Positions 7,766 through 16,773 of a stretch of 64,000 nucleotides of DNA are shown here, in pieces (position 1 is the stretch's first letter; each line of letters begins with the position of its first letter). The notes beneath the pieces were generated by a model that was not told the DNA's origin, searched no databases, and worked only from the letters and a program-made list of their open reading frames with translations. The position numbers and the translations under genes were made by a program. Source of the DNA: an uncultured Clostridia bacterium (GTDB lineage Bacteria; Bacillota; Clostridia; Oscillospirales; Acutalibacteraceae); NCBI GenBank assembly GCA_947623205.1, contig CANQGM010000006.1, positions 60,186 to 124,185 on the forward strand. Reading direction: 5' to 3'.

Positions 7766-10531
7766 ATGTCCCAGGATTATAATTCCACGCTTAATCTTCC
7801 TAAAACCGATTTTCCTATGCGTGCAGGTCTTCCTAAAAGCGAACCTGTAACACTTAAAAATTGGGAAGATGAAAAAGTTTACGAGAATTTAATGAAAATT
7901 AACGAAGGCAAACCGCTTTTTATCTTGCATGACGGTCCTCCGTATGCTAACGGCAACATTCATCTTGGAACTGCTCTTAATAAAATTCTTAAAGATTTTA
8001 TTATAAGATATAAAAATATGTCCGGATTTAAAGCTCCTTATGTTCCCGGTTGGGATACACACGGACTTCCGACTGAGCTTAAAGCAAGAAAAAAAGCAGG
8101 AGTTGGCAGTTCAGCCGATATTTCAGTTCTTGAACTGAGAAAAATGTGCCGGGAATTTGTTGAAGGCTATATTGACGACCAGCGCAATCAGTTTAAACGT
8201 CTTGGTGTAATTGGCGAGTGGGATAATCCTTACATTACTTTAACTCCTGATTTTGAGGCAGAGCAAATCAGAATTTTTGCCGAAATGGCGTGTAAAGGCT
8301 ACATTTACAAAGGCTTAAAGCCGGTTTACTGGTGCCCCGAATGTAAAACTGCGCTTGCCGAGGCTGAAATAGAATATGCTGAAGACCCATGTCATTCTAT
8401 TTATGTAAAATTTAATGTGACCGATGACCTTGGAAAATTTTCAGCTATGGGCATTGATCCTAATAAGGTTTATTTTGTGATTTGGACAACAACAACATGG
8501 ACTTTACCCGGCAATGTTGCTATTTGCGTGGGCCCTTCATTCGACTATGCAATAATCAAATGCGGCGATGAATACTATGTAATGGCCGAAGAACTCTATA
8601 AAAACGCTATGGCAGACGCTGAAAAAACCGATTACGAAGTTGTCGGCACAATTAAAGGCTCTGAGCTTGAATATATGAAAACTGCACATCCTTTTATGAA
8701 CAGAGAGTCTTTAGTAATTGTCGGCGACCACGTTACACTTGAAAGCGGTACGGGTTGTGTTCATACTGCGCCGGGTCACGGCGTTGAAGACTATGACGTA
8801 TGCCGCAATTATCCTGAAATTCCTATTATTGTGCCTGTTGACGAAAACGGTGTTCTTACACAAGAGGCAGGAAGGTTTGCGGGACTTAAAACAGAAAACG
8901 CAAACAAACCCATAGCCGAATATCTTGAAAAAACAGGCGCGTTATTTGCATTAAAGAAAATTATACACCAATATCCGCATTGCTGGAGATGTAAGAATCC
9001 GGTTCTTTTCCGAGCAACCGACCAGTGGTTCTGCTCCGTTGATGATTTTAAGGAAGACGCGTTAAAAGCAATTAATGACGTACAATGGATTCCGGGGTGG
9101 GGAAAAGACCGAATCAGTTCGATGGTTAAAGACAGAAAGGATTGGTGCATTTCACGTCAGCGCAAGTGGGGCGTACCAATTCCGATTTTCTATTGTGATG
9201 ATTGCGGAGGGCCTCTTATTGATAAAGAGGCAATGCTTGCCGTTGCCGATTTGTTTGGCAAAGAGGGTTCGAACGCTTGGTTTACTCACGACGCGTCAGA
9301 TATACTTCCCTCAGGCACTAAATGTAAAAAATGCGGATGTAAGTCTTTTACTAAAGAAAAAGATATTATGGACGTTTGGTTCGACAGCGGTTCTTCACAT
9401 TCGGCAGTGCTCAAACAGCGTCCTTATCTAAAGTGGCCTGCCGACCTTTATCTTGAGGGCGCCGACCAGTACAGAGGCTGGTTCCAGTCATCGCTGCTGA
9501 CATCTGTGGCTACAACAGGAGCTTCTCCTTACAAGGCTGTTCTTACTCACGGTTGGGTCGTTGACGGCAACGGCAGAGTAATGCATAAATCGCTCGGAAA
9601 CGGTATTGACCCTCAGGAGGTAATTGACCAGTACGGCGCGGATGTTTTAAGGCTTTGGGTCGCTTCGTCTGATTATCACGCTGATATAAGAATTTCAAAG
9701 GATATTCTAAAGCAACTTTCAGAGGCTTACAGAAAAATCAGAAATACTGCAAGGTATATTCTCGGCAACCTTTCTGATTTTAACCCTGATACAGACATGG
9801 TAGATCTTGATGAGATTCTGCCTATTGATAAATGGGCGCTTGCAAAGTTAAATACACTTGAAGATAAAGTTAAAGAAGCATATGAAAAATATGAATTTCA
9901 TCTTGTTTATCACAGTATTCACAACTTCTGCGTTGTTGATATGTCTAACTTTTATCTTGACGTTTTAAAGGACAGACTTTACACCGAAAAAGCAGACAGC
10001 AAAAAGCGCAGGGCCGCTCAAACTGCTATTTATTTGATTCTTAATGCAATGACAAGAATGATAGCGCCTATACTTGCATATACTTCTGATGAAATCTGGA
10101 AATATATGCCCCATTCGGCAAATGACAGAGCTGATAATGTTATGTATAATGATATGCCGGAGAAAATAGACATTTGTGTTGACGATGAATTTATGTCTTT
10201 CTGGGATGAAATTCACGCTCTTAGGGATGATGTTAAAAAGTCGCTTGAAACATACATTAAAGATAAAACAATAAAAAGCTCTCTTGAGGCAAAGGTCGTT
10301 CTTTCTGCTTGCGGAGAAAAGCTTGATTTTCTTAAAAAGGCAGAGCCTGAGCTTTGTGCAGCTTTGATAGTATCTGCCGTTGAAATAGTTGAAAATAGCG
10401 GCGAGCTTGAAATTAAAATTGAAAAAGCAACAGGCAATAAATGCGAACGCTGCTGGACTATCAGCGAAACAGTGGGACAGAACAGTGAACATCCTTCGCT
10501 TTGCAGCCGTTGCTGTGAGAACCTAAAATAA
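7766..10531 (+). CDS. ileS: Isoleucyl-tRNA synthetase
   Basis: IleRS charges tRNA-Ile. The class I HIGH-type signature is PPYANGNIHLG (residues 58-68). The KMSKS-type loop is MHKSLGN (from residue 606), with His in place of the first Ser. The CP1 editing domain and anticodon-binding domain follow in order. The C-terminal zinc site CERCW...CSRCC is intact. At 921 residues it is the bacterial zinc-containing type. The start at 7766 follows GGAGAGG; the in-frame ATG at 7748 lacks a suitable SD. The 38-nt gap from divIVA leaves no room for a T-box leader. Confidence 0.98.
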   Translation: MSQDYNSTLNLPKTDFPMRAGLPKSEPVTLKNWEDEKVYENLMKINEGKPLFILHDGPPYANGNIHLGTALNKILKDFIIRYKNMSGFKAPYVPGWDTHGLPTELKARKKAGVGSSADISVLELRKMCREFVEGYIDDQRNQFKRLGVIGEWDNPYITLTPDFEAEQIRIFAEMACKGYIYKGLKPVYWCPECKTALAEAEIEYAEDPCHSIYVKFNVTDDLGKFSAMGIDPNKVYFVIWTTTTWTLPGNVAICVGPSFDYAIIKCGDEYYVMAEELYKNAMADAEKTDYEVVGTIKGSELEYMKTAHPFMNRESLVIVGDHVTLESGTGCVHTAPGHGVEDYDVCRNYPEIPIIVPVDENGVLTQEAGRFAGLKTENANKPIAEYLEKTGALFALKKIIHQYPHCWRCKNPVLFRATDQWFCSVDDFKEDALKAINDVQWIPGWGKDRISSMVKDRKDWCISRQRKWGVPIPIFYCDDCGGPLIDKEAMLAVADLFGKEGSNAWFTHDASDILPSGTKCKKCGCKSFTKEKDIMDVWFDSGSSHSAVLKQRPYLKWPADLYLEGADQYRGWFQSSLLTSVATTGASPYKAVLTHGWVVDGNGRVMHKSLGNGIDPQEVIDQYGADVLRLWVASSDYHADIRISKDILKQLSEAYRKIRNTARYILGNLSDFNPDTDMVDLDEILPIDKWALAKLNTLEDKVKEAYEKYEFHLVYHSIHNFCVVDMSNFYLDVLKDRLYTEKADSKKRRAAQTAIYLILNAMTRMIAPILAYTSDEIWKYMPHSANDRADNVMYNDMPEKIDICVDDEFMSFWDEIHALRDDVKKSLETYIKDKTIKSSLEAKVVLSACGEKLDFLKKAEPELCAALIVSAVEIVENSGELEIKIEKATGNKCERCWTISETVGQNSEHPSLCSRCCENLK

Positions 10532-10540
10532 TTATTTATC

Positions 10541-10587
10541 TAAATCGGTGTGGAATAGTTTACGCACCGATTTAGATTTGTCTTTTA
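10541..10587 (+). terminator. Rho-independent terminator after ileS
   Basis: TAAATCGGTG (10541-10550) pairs with CACCGATTTA (10565-10574) and is followed by a U-rich stretch. It separates the long division/ileS operon from lspA. Confidence 0.8.
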
Positions 10588-10631
10588 TAACGCATTTTAT
10601 ATCGGTATAAATCTATGTTTACGGAGGTTAT

Positions 10632-11108
10632 ATGGCATTTGTTGCTTTGATACTCGCCGCGGTGCTGGCGATGATCGACCAGATTATAAAATATTTTGTT
10701 ACTATATATTTGCAGCCTATCGGAACAGTCTCAGTAATTGATAATTTGTTTAAGCTGACATATGTTGAAAACAGAGGTGTTGCATTTGGTATGTTTTCCG
10801 ATATGCGTTGGATATTTGTTGCTTTTACATTAATTTTGATTATAGCTATTATAATAATTATGTTTGCAAAGCAGCCTAAAGGCACTTTTCTTTACATTTG
10901 TTTTGCATTGATTATAGGCGGAGGAATCGGTAATTTAATAGACAGAATTTTTTACGGTTATGTTATTGACTATTTAAGTATTTCATTCTTTCCGCCCGTT
11001 TGCAATTTTGCTGATTACTGTATAACTGCCGGAACTGTAATGCTTGTAATTTATGTTCTGTTTTTTTCTGAATTATTAAACTCCAACTCTAAGAAGGTTA
11101 AAAAATAG
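10632..11108 (+). CDS. lspA: Lipoprotein signal peptidase (signal peptidase II)
   Basis: LspA cleaves prolipoprotein signal peptides in the membrane after diacylglyceryl transfer. The 158-residue protein has four predicted membrane helices. The two catalytic aspartates lie in GNLIDRI (D104) and CNFADYCITAG (D128), both conserved family boxes. ACGGAGG precedes the ATG. rluD follows after 1 nt, the usual lspA-rluD pair. Confidence 0.97.
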   Translation: MAFVALILAAVLAMIDQIIKYFVTIYLQPIGTVSVIDNLFKLTYVENRGVAFGMFSDMRWIFVAFTLILIIAIIIIMFAKQPKGTFLYICFALIIGGGIGNLIDRIFYGYVIDYLSISFFPPVCNFADYCITAGTVMLVIYVLFFSELLNSNSKKVKK

Positions 11109-11109
11109 A

Positions 11110-12027
11110 ATGACTGAATATAATTTTGTTTGTGAAAGCGCCGGGATTCGCATTGATAAGTTTATTTCTGACTGTAATATAGGATTGTCACGTTCCGCAG
11201 CAGTAAATTTAATTGAACAGAATAACGTACTTGTAAATAATAACTTTGTTACAAAAAATTATAAATTAAGGCTCAATGATTCTGTAAACATTAAAATTCC
11301 CGCTCCCGTTAAATATGAGGCGAAAGCAGAAAACATTCCGCTTGACATTGTTTATGAAGATGAGTTTCTTCTCGTTGTAAACAAGCCCAAAGGAATGGTC
11401 GTACATCCTGCCGCAGGTAATTATGACAATACTCTTGTAAACGCCCTGATGTATCATTGTGGAGACAGCCTGTCAGGTATTAACGGAGTTATGCGACCCG
11501 GAATCGTTCACAGAATAGACAAGGATACAAGCGGATTGCTGATTGTAGCAAAAAATGATTTTGCACATATTGCGCTTGCCAAACAAATTAAAGAACATTC
11601 ATTTACAAGGGAATATGAAGCTGTTGTTTTTGGTAATATTAAGGATGATGAAGGCTCTGTTGACGCACCGATCGGCAGAAATCCAAAAGACCGCAAAAAA
11701 ATGTGCGTAATTTCTAAAAACGGCAAAAATGCCGTAACTCATTATTCCGTAATTACGCGTTATAAAGGATACACTCACATAAAATGCAGACTTGAAACGG
11801 GAAGAACTCATCAAATTCGCGTGCATATGGCATACATAGGACATCCTGTTTCGGGCGACGCCGTTTATGGTGTAAAAAATGAAAAAGTTAATTTTGTAGG
11901 GCAATGTCTTCATGCTAAAAAAATCGGCTTTATTCATCCTTCAACAAAAAAATATCTTGAATTTGATTCCGAATTACCGGAATATTTTAATAAATATCTT
12001 AATAAATTACGTAATTTGAGTAAATAA
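11110..12027 (+). CDS. rluD: 23S rRNA pseudouridine synthase, RluD family
   Basis: The 305-residue protein has an N-terminal S4 domain (about residues 10-70) followed by the RluA/RluD catalytic domain. The catalytic aspartate D137 lies in the signature HRIDKDTSGLL. Other conserved segments are VVNKPKGMVVHP and LETGRTHQIRVHM. Family members modify uridines in 23S rRNA (RluD: helix 69), but the exact target cannot be read from the sequence. It starts 1 nt after lspA. Confidence 0.93.
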   Translation: MTEYNFVCESAGIRIDKFISDCNIGLSRSAAVNLIEQNNVLVNNNFVTKNYKLRLNDSVNIKIPAPVKYEAKAENIPLDIVYEDEFLLVVNKPKGMVVHPAAGNYDNTLVNALMYHCGDSLSGINGVMRPGIVHRIDKDTSGLLIVAKNDFAHIALAKQIKEHSFTREYEAVVFGNIKDDEGSVDAPIGRNPKDRKKMCVISKNGKNAVTHYSVITRYKGYTHIKCRLETGRTHQIRVHMAYIGHPVSGDAVYGVKNEKVNFVGQCLHAKKIGFIHPSTKKYLEFDSELPEYFNKYLNKLRNLSK

Positions 12028-12050
12028 TTTTCATTTTATGAAAAAAACAC

Positions 12051-12202
12051 TTGCAATATATTTTTTTTTATGGTATTATATATAGGCATTTGAAACCGTC
12101 GTTACTCTCGACGCGGTTCAAATAACGGTTTTACCGTCATTTTGAAGCTGATAGTCCTCTGCCTTTGCAGGTAAGAATATCGGGTAAATCAGGAGGATAA
12201 TA
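12051..12202 (+). promoter_or_regulatory. rplS promoter and structured L19 leader
   Basis: TTGCAA (12051-12056), a 17-nt spacer and TATTAT (12074-12079) form a good sigma-A promoter. About 115 nt of leader follow. It contains a stem-loop (AACCGTCG pairing with CGACGCGGTT around a bulge, about 12094-12120), a small hairpin ACGGTTTTACCGT, and the SD AGGAGG before ATG 12203. Ribosomal L19 leaders are known in Firmicutes (Rfam L19_leader). That this one belongs to the family is inferred from position and structure. Confidence 0.65.
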
Positions 12203-12550
12203 ATGGACGCATTAAAGACAATTGCAGCTGAATCGGTTAAAGATGTTACTCCCGAATTCAGAATTGGTGATACTGTAAGAGTATCAGTAAACATTCGCGA
12301 GGGCGAAAGAGAAAGAATTCAAATGTTTGAAGGTACTGTTATTGCTAAAAGGGGCAGTGGCGTAGCTGAAACATTTACTGTAAGACGTGTTGCTTACGGT
12401 GTAGGTGTTGAAAGAGTATTTCCGCTTCACTCTCCAAATGTAAAAGACATTCAGGTAGTTCGTTACGGTAAAGTTCGCAGAAGCAAGCTGTATTACCTGC
12501 GTGACAGAGTTGGTAAAGCTGCTAAGGTTAAAGAGCAGATTCGTAAGTAA
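12203..12550 (+). CDS. rplS: 50S ribosomal protein L19
   Basis: L19 sits at the interface of the 30S and 50S subunits. The 115-residue protein has the family segments [33 protein letters not shown] and [17 protein letters not shown]. It has its own promoter and leader and is closed by a terminator 11 nt downstream, so it appears monocistronic. Confidence 0.98.
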   Translation: MDALKTIAAESVKDVTPEFRIGDTVRVSVNIREGERERIQMFEGTVIAKRGSGVAETFTVRRVAYGVGVERVFPLHSPNVKDIQVVRYGKVRRSKLYYLRDRVGKAAKVKEQIRK

Positions 12551-12561
12551 TTATCAATTTT

Positions 12562-12586
12562 AAAGGGACTTTTTAGTCCCTTTTTT
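12562..12586 (+). terminator. Rho-independent terminator after rplS
   Basis: AAAGGGACT, loop TTTT, AGTCCCTTTTTT: a compact 9-bp stem followed by a U run. Confidence 0.9.
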
Positions 12587-12613
12587 ACTTTATTTATCAG
12601 CAGGTGAAATGAT

Positions 12614-13258
12614 TTGAGCGATAAAAATACATATGAAGATAACGCATATGAAAATGAAACCAGTAATAAAATAAATTCTTATTTTCATAAAGACAAAAAG
12701 AAAACAATAAAGGTAGCTGATTCAGACGGCGCTGCATCAAATATTTTTGATTGGATACGCTGCATACTGTTTGCACTTGCAGTTGTTGTATTCTGTCTTA
12801 CATTTTTATTCAGACTGGTTGACGTTAAGGGTTCTTCAATGGATAATACTCTTGCTACTAAAGACAAGGTTATTGTCACAAATCTCTTTTATACACCTCA
12901 AAACGGTGATATAGTTGTAATTTCGCATGGAGCTGAGTATTCTCATCCAATCATAAAAAGAGTAATTGCAACTGAAGGACAGAAAATAAAACTTGATTAC
13001 GAAAATGATAAAATTATTGTTGACGGCATTGAAATAAGCGAGCCATATCTTGACGGTTCAACTTTTGGCGGCAACATAGGTGATAATAAAATTCCCGAAG
13101 TTGTGCCGGAAGGAAAAATTTTTGTTATGGGCGATAATCGCCGTGTTTCTATGGACAGCCGCAGTTCCCAGATTGGTCTTATTGATGTTGATAATGTAAT
13201 CGGAAAGGCTCAGTTTGTAGTTTTTCCTTTTGAGCATTCCGGATATTTGTATAAATAA
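12614..13258 (+). CDS. lepB: Type I signal peptidase (first of two)
   Basis: This enzyme cleaves Sec/Tat signal peptides on the outer face of the membrane. A roughly 45-residue cytoplasmic N-terminus precedes one membrane helix (about 46-68). The catalytic serine is S75 in GSSM and the catalytic lysine is K115 in IIKRVIAT; the MGDNR...SMDSR box is present. The TTG at 12614 is the likely start because AGGTGA lies 6 nt upstream and the nearby ATG (12610) runs into a stop at once. The 214-residue length is normal. A related signal peptidase follows within 90 nt. Confidence 0.94.
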   Translation: MSDKNTYEDNAYENETSNKINSYFHKDKKKTIKVADSDGAASNIFDWIRCILFALAVVVFCLTFLFRLVDVKGSSMDNTLATKDKVIVTNLFYTPQNGDIVVISHGAEYSHPIIKRVIATEGQKIKLDYENDKIIVDGIEISEPYLDGSTFGGNIGDNKIPEVVPEGKIFVMGDNRRVSMDSRSSQIGLIDVDNVIGKAQFVVFPFEHSGYLYK

Positions 13259-13286
13259 AAATATTTTGGATTATTAAAAAATTGTA

Positions 13287-13329
13287 TTGTTTTAAACCTA
13301 TTTCTGTTTTATAATAGAAATAGGTTTTT
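13287..13329 (+). promoter_or_regulatory. Overlapping terminator and promoter between the two signal peptidase genes
   Basis: AAACCTATTTCT (13294-13305) pairs with AGAAATAGGTTT (13316-13327) and is followed by U residues: a terminator for the first lepB. Within the same bases, TTGTTT (13287-13292), a 17-nt spacer and TATAAT (13310-13315) form a strong sigma-A-type promoter for the second. The paralogue can therefore be transcribed on its own. Confidence 0.7.
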
Positions 13330-13345
13330 GTTTATGGAGGAGTAT

Positions 13346-13927
13346 ATGGTTAATAGGTCTTATAAAGGCAGCATTAAAAGAAAATATTTTTTAAATAATG
13401 ATAAAATAATTAATTATATATACGATATTGTTAAAACAATACTATTTATGTTTTCCATAATATGCATTATATTTACTTTTATATTCAGAGACGCAAATGT
13501 TGTAGGCAACTCAATGGTCGATACTTTACATAATAACGATAAAGTTATACTTACTAATTTTATGTATATGCCCGAGCCGGGCGATATTGTTGTGATAAAT
13601 GCCGAAAATCAGATTGAAAAGGACATTATTAAAAGAGTAATTGCAACTGAGGGTCAAACATTAAGAATTGATTATAATACAGGCGAGGTATTGGTTGACG
13701 GAGTAATCATTGATGAGCCTTACATTTCATCTTATACAATAAAGCCTAATAATGAATATGACATACCGTATGTAATTCCCGAAGGATATATTTTTGTAAT
13801 GGGAGATAACCGGAATGTTTCTCTTGACAGCAGAGATTCGGAAATCGGGCTTATACCAGTAAGTGATGTAATTGGAAAAGCGCAGTTTATTTTTTTTCCG
13901 GTCAACAGAATTTCTTATTTATATTAA
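13346..13927 (+). CDS. lepB: Type I signal peptidase (second of two)
   Basis: A 193-residue paralogue of the preceding enzyme. One membrane helix spans about 26-47, the catalytic serine is S56 (GNSM), the lysine is K96 (IIKRVIAT), and the box is MGDNR...SLDSR. The start at 13346 follows GGAGGAG; an ATG further up at 13328 precedes that SD. The two proteins share the same catalytic core but differ in the N-terminal tail, which suggests an old tandem duplication. Neither partner shows loss of a catalytic residue. Confidence 0.94.
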   Translation: MVNRSYKGSIKRKYFLNNDKIINYIYDIVKTILFMFSIICIIFTFIFRDANVVGNSMVDTLHNNDKVILTNFMYMPEPGDIVVINAENQIEKDIIKRVIATEGQTLRIDYNTGEVLVDGVIIDEPYISSYTIKPNNEYDIPYVIPEGYIFVMGDNRNVSLDSRDSEIGLIPVSDVIGKAQFIFFPVNRISYLY

Positions 13928-13939
13928 GGATGTTAAAAT

Positions 13940-14803
13940 ATGAGTGAAATGCAGAGCATACAGTGGTTTCCCGGTCATATGACCAAAACCAAACGTCAAA
14001 TACAGGCAAGTTTAAAGCTTATTGACGCAGTTGCAGAAATAATTGACGCAAGAATTCCGGTCAGCAGCCGCAATCCGGATCTGAATAAACTTATTCAAAA
14101 TAAACCGAGAGTAATACTTCTTAACAAAAGTGATATGGCTAATCAAACAGCTACTAAAAAATGGATAGAATATTTTAAAAATCAGGATATTACGGCAATT
14201 GCCGTTGACTGCAAAAGCGGCCGCGGTATTAATCAGTTTGTTCCTGCCGTAAACCGCGTGCTGAGTAAAAAGATAACTGCTTTAAAAGAAAAGGGAATGA
14301 TAAACCCTACGTTAAGAATAATGATTGTAGGGATTCCCAACGTAGGAAAGTCATCTTTTATTAATAGAATTGCAAAGCAAAACAGAGCAAAGGCTGAGGA
14401 CAGACCCGGTGTTACAAGGGGTAATCAGTGGTACACAATAGCAAAAAATCTTGAAATGCTTGATACGCCGGGAGTTTTATGGCCTAAGTTTGACGATAAA
14501 ACAGTTGGCGAACATCTTGCGTTTACGGGAGCCGTAAAGGACAGAATACTTGATATTGAATTACTCGCTGTGCGTTTGCTTGATTTTTTAAAAAAATTAA
14601 AACCTAAGGATTTTATTGCCCGATATAAATTGGAAGAGTCAGATGTTGAAAATTCAGAGTCATATGATTTGCTTAAATTAATTGGTAAAAAACGGGGTAT
14701 GCTTGTTTCGGGAGGGGAGATAAATACCGAAAGAGCGGCCATAATGCTGCTTGATGAATTCAGAAGCGCAAAACTCGGAAAAATTACTTTAGAAATGCCA
14801 TAG
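13940..14803 (+). CDS. rbgA: Ribosome biogenesis GTPase RbgA (YlqF)
   Basis: RbgA acts late in 50S assembly. It is a circularly permuted GTPase: the G4 motif NKSD (residues 62-65) comes before the P-loop [10 protein letters not shown] (about 130-139), and G3 (DTPG) follows. The N-terminal QWFPGHMTK signature and the C-terminal RNA-binding helical domain are present. The 287-residue length is normal. It lies 12 nt upstream of rnhB, the common ylqF-rnhB order of Firmicutes. Confidence 0.97.
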   Translation: MSEMQSIQWFPGHMTKTKRQIQASLKLIDAVAEIIDARIPVSSRNPDLNKLIQNKPRVILLNKSDMANQTATKKWIEYFKNQDITAIAVDCKSGRGINQFVPAVNRVLSKKITALKEKGMINPTLRIMIVGIPNVGKSSFINRIAKQNRAKAEDRPGVTRGNQWYTIAKNLEMLDTPGVLWPKFDDKTVGEHLAFTGAVKDRILDIELLAVRLLDFLKKLKPKDFIARYKLEESDVENSESYDLLKLIGKKRGMLVSGGEINTERAAIMLLDEFRSAKLGKITLEMP

Positions 14804-14814
14804 CGGGGAATTAT

Positions 14815-15414
14815 ATGAACTGGCTTGAATATGAAAATAAGGCAATTAAAAACGGTTATAAAGCTGTTTGCGGTGTTGATGAGGCGGGCAGAGGCCCTCT
14901 TGCAGGACCAGTATGCGCTGCCGCAGTCATTTTGCCTGCAAATACTATTATTGACGGCGTGAACGATTCTAAAAAACTTACTGAAAAAAAGCGCGAAGAG
15001 CTGTTTGACATTATAAAAGAAACCGCGATCTCTTACAGCGTTGCATTTGCAAGCGTAGAGGAAATTGAAAATCTTAATATACTTAACGCAACAATGCTTG
15101 CAATGAAGCGCGCTGTCGAAGGGCTTGATGTTAATGCAGATTATGCAATTATTGACGGCAATAAGCTGCCTCAGCTTGATATTCCCTGTGAATATATTAT
15201 AAAGGGCGATGCAAAATCAATGTCAATTGCAAGCGCGTCTATACTTGCTAAAGTATCAAGAGACAGATTATTGTATAAATATGCGCAGGAATATCCGCAA
15301 TATCGCTTTGATAAGCATAAAGGTTACGGCACAAAACTTCATATTCAGGCATTAAAAGAATTTGGACCTTGTCCTTATCATCGTAAAAGTTTTCTTAAAA
15401 ATATTCTGAAATGA
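14815..15414 (+). CDS. rnhB: Ribonuclease HII
   Basis: RNase HII cleaves at ribonucleotides embedded in DNA. The signature [14 protein letters not shown] carries the metal ligands D22 and E23; a further conserved aspartate lies in [13 protein letters not shown]-type (here [14 protein letters not shown]) and HKGYGT segments complete the active site. The 199-residue length is normal. Its stop overlaps the start of yraN. Confidence 0.97.
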   Translation: MNWLEYENKAIKNGYKAVCGVDEAGRGPLAGPVCAAAVILPANTIIDGVNDSKKLTEKKREELFDIIKETAISYSVAFASVEEIENLNILNATMLAMKRAVEGLDVNADYAIIDGNKLPQLDIPCEYIIKGDAKSMSIASASILAKVSRDRLLYKYAQEYPQYRFDKHKGYGTKLHIQALKEFGPCPYHRKSFLKNILK

Positions 15415-15803
15415 TAAAACACACAACAAAACAAATTGGAGATATTGGCGAAGAGTACGCCGTAAAATATTTAGAAAATAAAAAATATAAAATCATTGAG
15501 CGCAATTATAAAAAAAAGTACGGTGAAATTGATATAATTGCCCTGCATAAAGAATATATTATATTTGTTGAAGTTAAAACGCGTCACGAAAATCCTATGA
15601 CTCAGCCGGCTGATGCTGTTGACAAACGCAAGCAAATGCGTTTAATAAAAACAGCGTCTGCTTTTTTATCGGAAAACAATATAGAAAAGTTGTGCAGGTT
15701 TGATGTATGCGAGGTTTATGTACAAAGTAAAAATTTTAAATTGATACATATTAATCATATTGAAGGTGCTTTTGAACAGGAGGGCGAATATGCGCCTTGT
15801 TGA
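15411..15803 (+). CDS. yraN: UPF0102 family nuclease-fold protein YraN
   Basis: A 130-residue YraN/UPF0102 protein, an endonuclease-like fold whose cellular role is unsettled. It shows the family pattern [20 protein letters not shown], then YGEIDIIA and FVEVKTR, where E, D and E-V-K form the restriction-endonuclease-like core. It overlaps rnhB by 4 nt and the dipeptidase start by 14 nt, indicating translational coupling. Confidence 0.93.
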   Translation: MIKHTTKQIGDIGEEYAVKYLENKKYKIIERNYKKKYGEIDIIALHKEYIIFVEVKTRHENPMTQPADAVDKRKQMRLIKTASAFLSENNIEKLCRFDVCEVYVQSKNFKLIHINHIEGAFEQEGEYAPC

Positions 15804-16719
15804 TTTACATTGCGACACTCTGTATAAAGCTGTTAAAAATCAAATTTCAATAAATGACAAATCACTTGATGTATCAATATGCCGAAACGGAGTATTTTCA
15901 AATAAATTACAATGCTATGCTATATGGATACCGGATAAATATAACGGAGATTCGGCAGAAAAGCTTTTTTTGGCGGCACATAAAAAGCTGAATGATGAAT
16001 GCAGAAAAAACAATATATATCTTATAAATAAAACAGAAAAACTTAAAGATAAGTTTTACTCGCACGAACACACCGCTTTTTTTACCGTAGAAAATTCAAC
16101 CGCTCTCAACGGAAAAATCGACAATGTAAAAAAATTTGCGGATATGGGTGTGAGGATGATGACTCTTACATGGAATGCTCATAACGATGTTGGAGATGGG
16201 GCGGATGTTGCTGAACCTTATGGCATAACCGAATTTGGTAAAAAGGTTTTATGCGAAATGGAAAAGTACGGAATAGCGATTGATATTTCGCACGCAAGCG
16301 ATAAATTGTTTTATGACGTTGCCGAGCTTACATCAAGACCTTTTGCAGCCTCTCATTCCAACTCAAGAAAAATTACAAATCACCGCAGAAATCTTACCGA
16401 CAAGCAGTTTAAAATAATTATTGACAGAAACGGACTTGTCGGAATTAATTTTAACAGAGATTTTTTATCCGAAAAACCCGAAAGCGCTTCAAAATATGAT
16501 ATTATTCGGCACGTTGACCACTTTCTTTCGTTAGGCGGTGAAAGCTGTATTTGCTTTGGCAGCGATTTTGACGGTTGTTATTTGCCTGACGATATAGAAG
16601 GAAGCAGAACTATGTATGATATTTATAATATGTTTTTAGCGCATAATTACCCTGAATCAACAGTAAACGGTATATTTTTTGAAAATGCGCTCAAGTTCTT
16701 TGAAAACTTTGACATTTAG
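15790..16719 (+). CDS. Membrane dipeptidase, peptidase family M19
   Basis: M19 enzymes are zinc dipeptidases, some cleaving dipeptides with a D-residue. The N-terminal metal motif is DLHCDT (H7, D9). Further ligand regions are FFTVENS, IDISHAS, ASHSNSRKI and the C-terminal FGSDFDG. The ATG at 15790 follows CAGGAGGGCG and gives 309 residues; the upstream in-frame ATG at 15760 lies inside yraN without an SD. No signal peptide is visible, so it is probably cytoplasmic, and peptide recycling is an inference. Confidence 0.93.
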   Translation: MRLVDLHCDTLYKAVKNQISINDKSLDVSICRNGVFSNKLQCYAIWIPDKYNGDSAEKLFLAAHKKLNDECRKNNIYLINKTEKLKDKFYSHEHTAFFTVENSTALNGKIDNVKKFADMGVRMMTLTWNAHNDVGDGADVAEPYGITEFGKKVLCEMEKYGIAIDISHASDKLFYDVAELTSRPFAASHSNSRKITNHRRNLTDKQFKIIIDRNGLVGINFNRDFLSEKPESASKYDIIRHVDHFLSLGGESCICFGSDFDGCYLPDDIEGSRTMYDIYNMFLAHNYPESTVNGIFFENALKFFENFDI

Positions 16720-16773
16720 AAAATTATGTAGTAGAATATTTGAAGTTTAAAGTCGTTTGAAAGGAAGATTTCA

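Noticed and set aside
9965..10492. Minus-strand ORF of 175 codons opposite the 3' end of ileS
   Set aside because: Fully antisense to a conserved essential gene; Phe/Cys/Ile-rich shadow without similarity.
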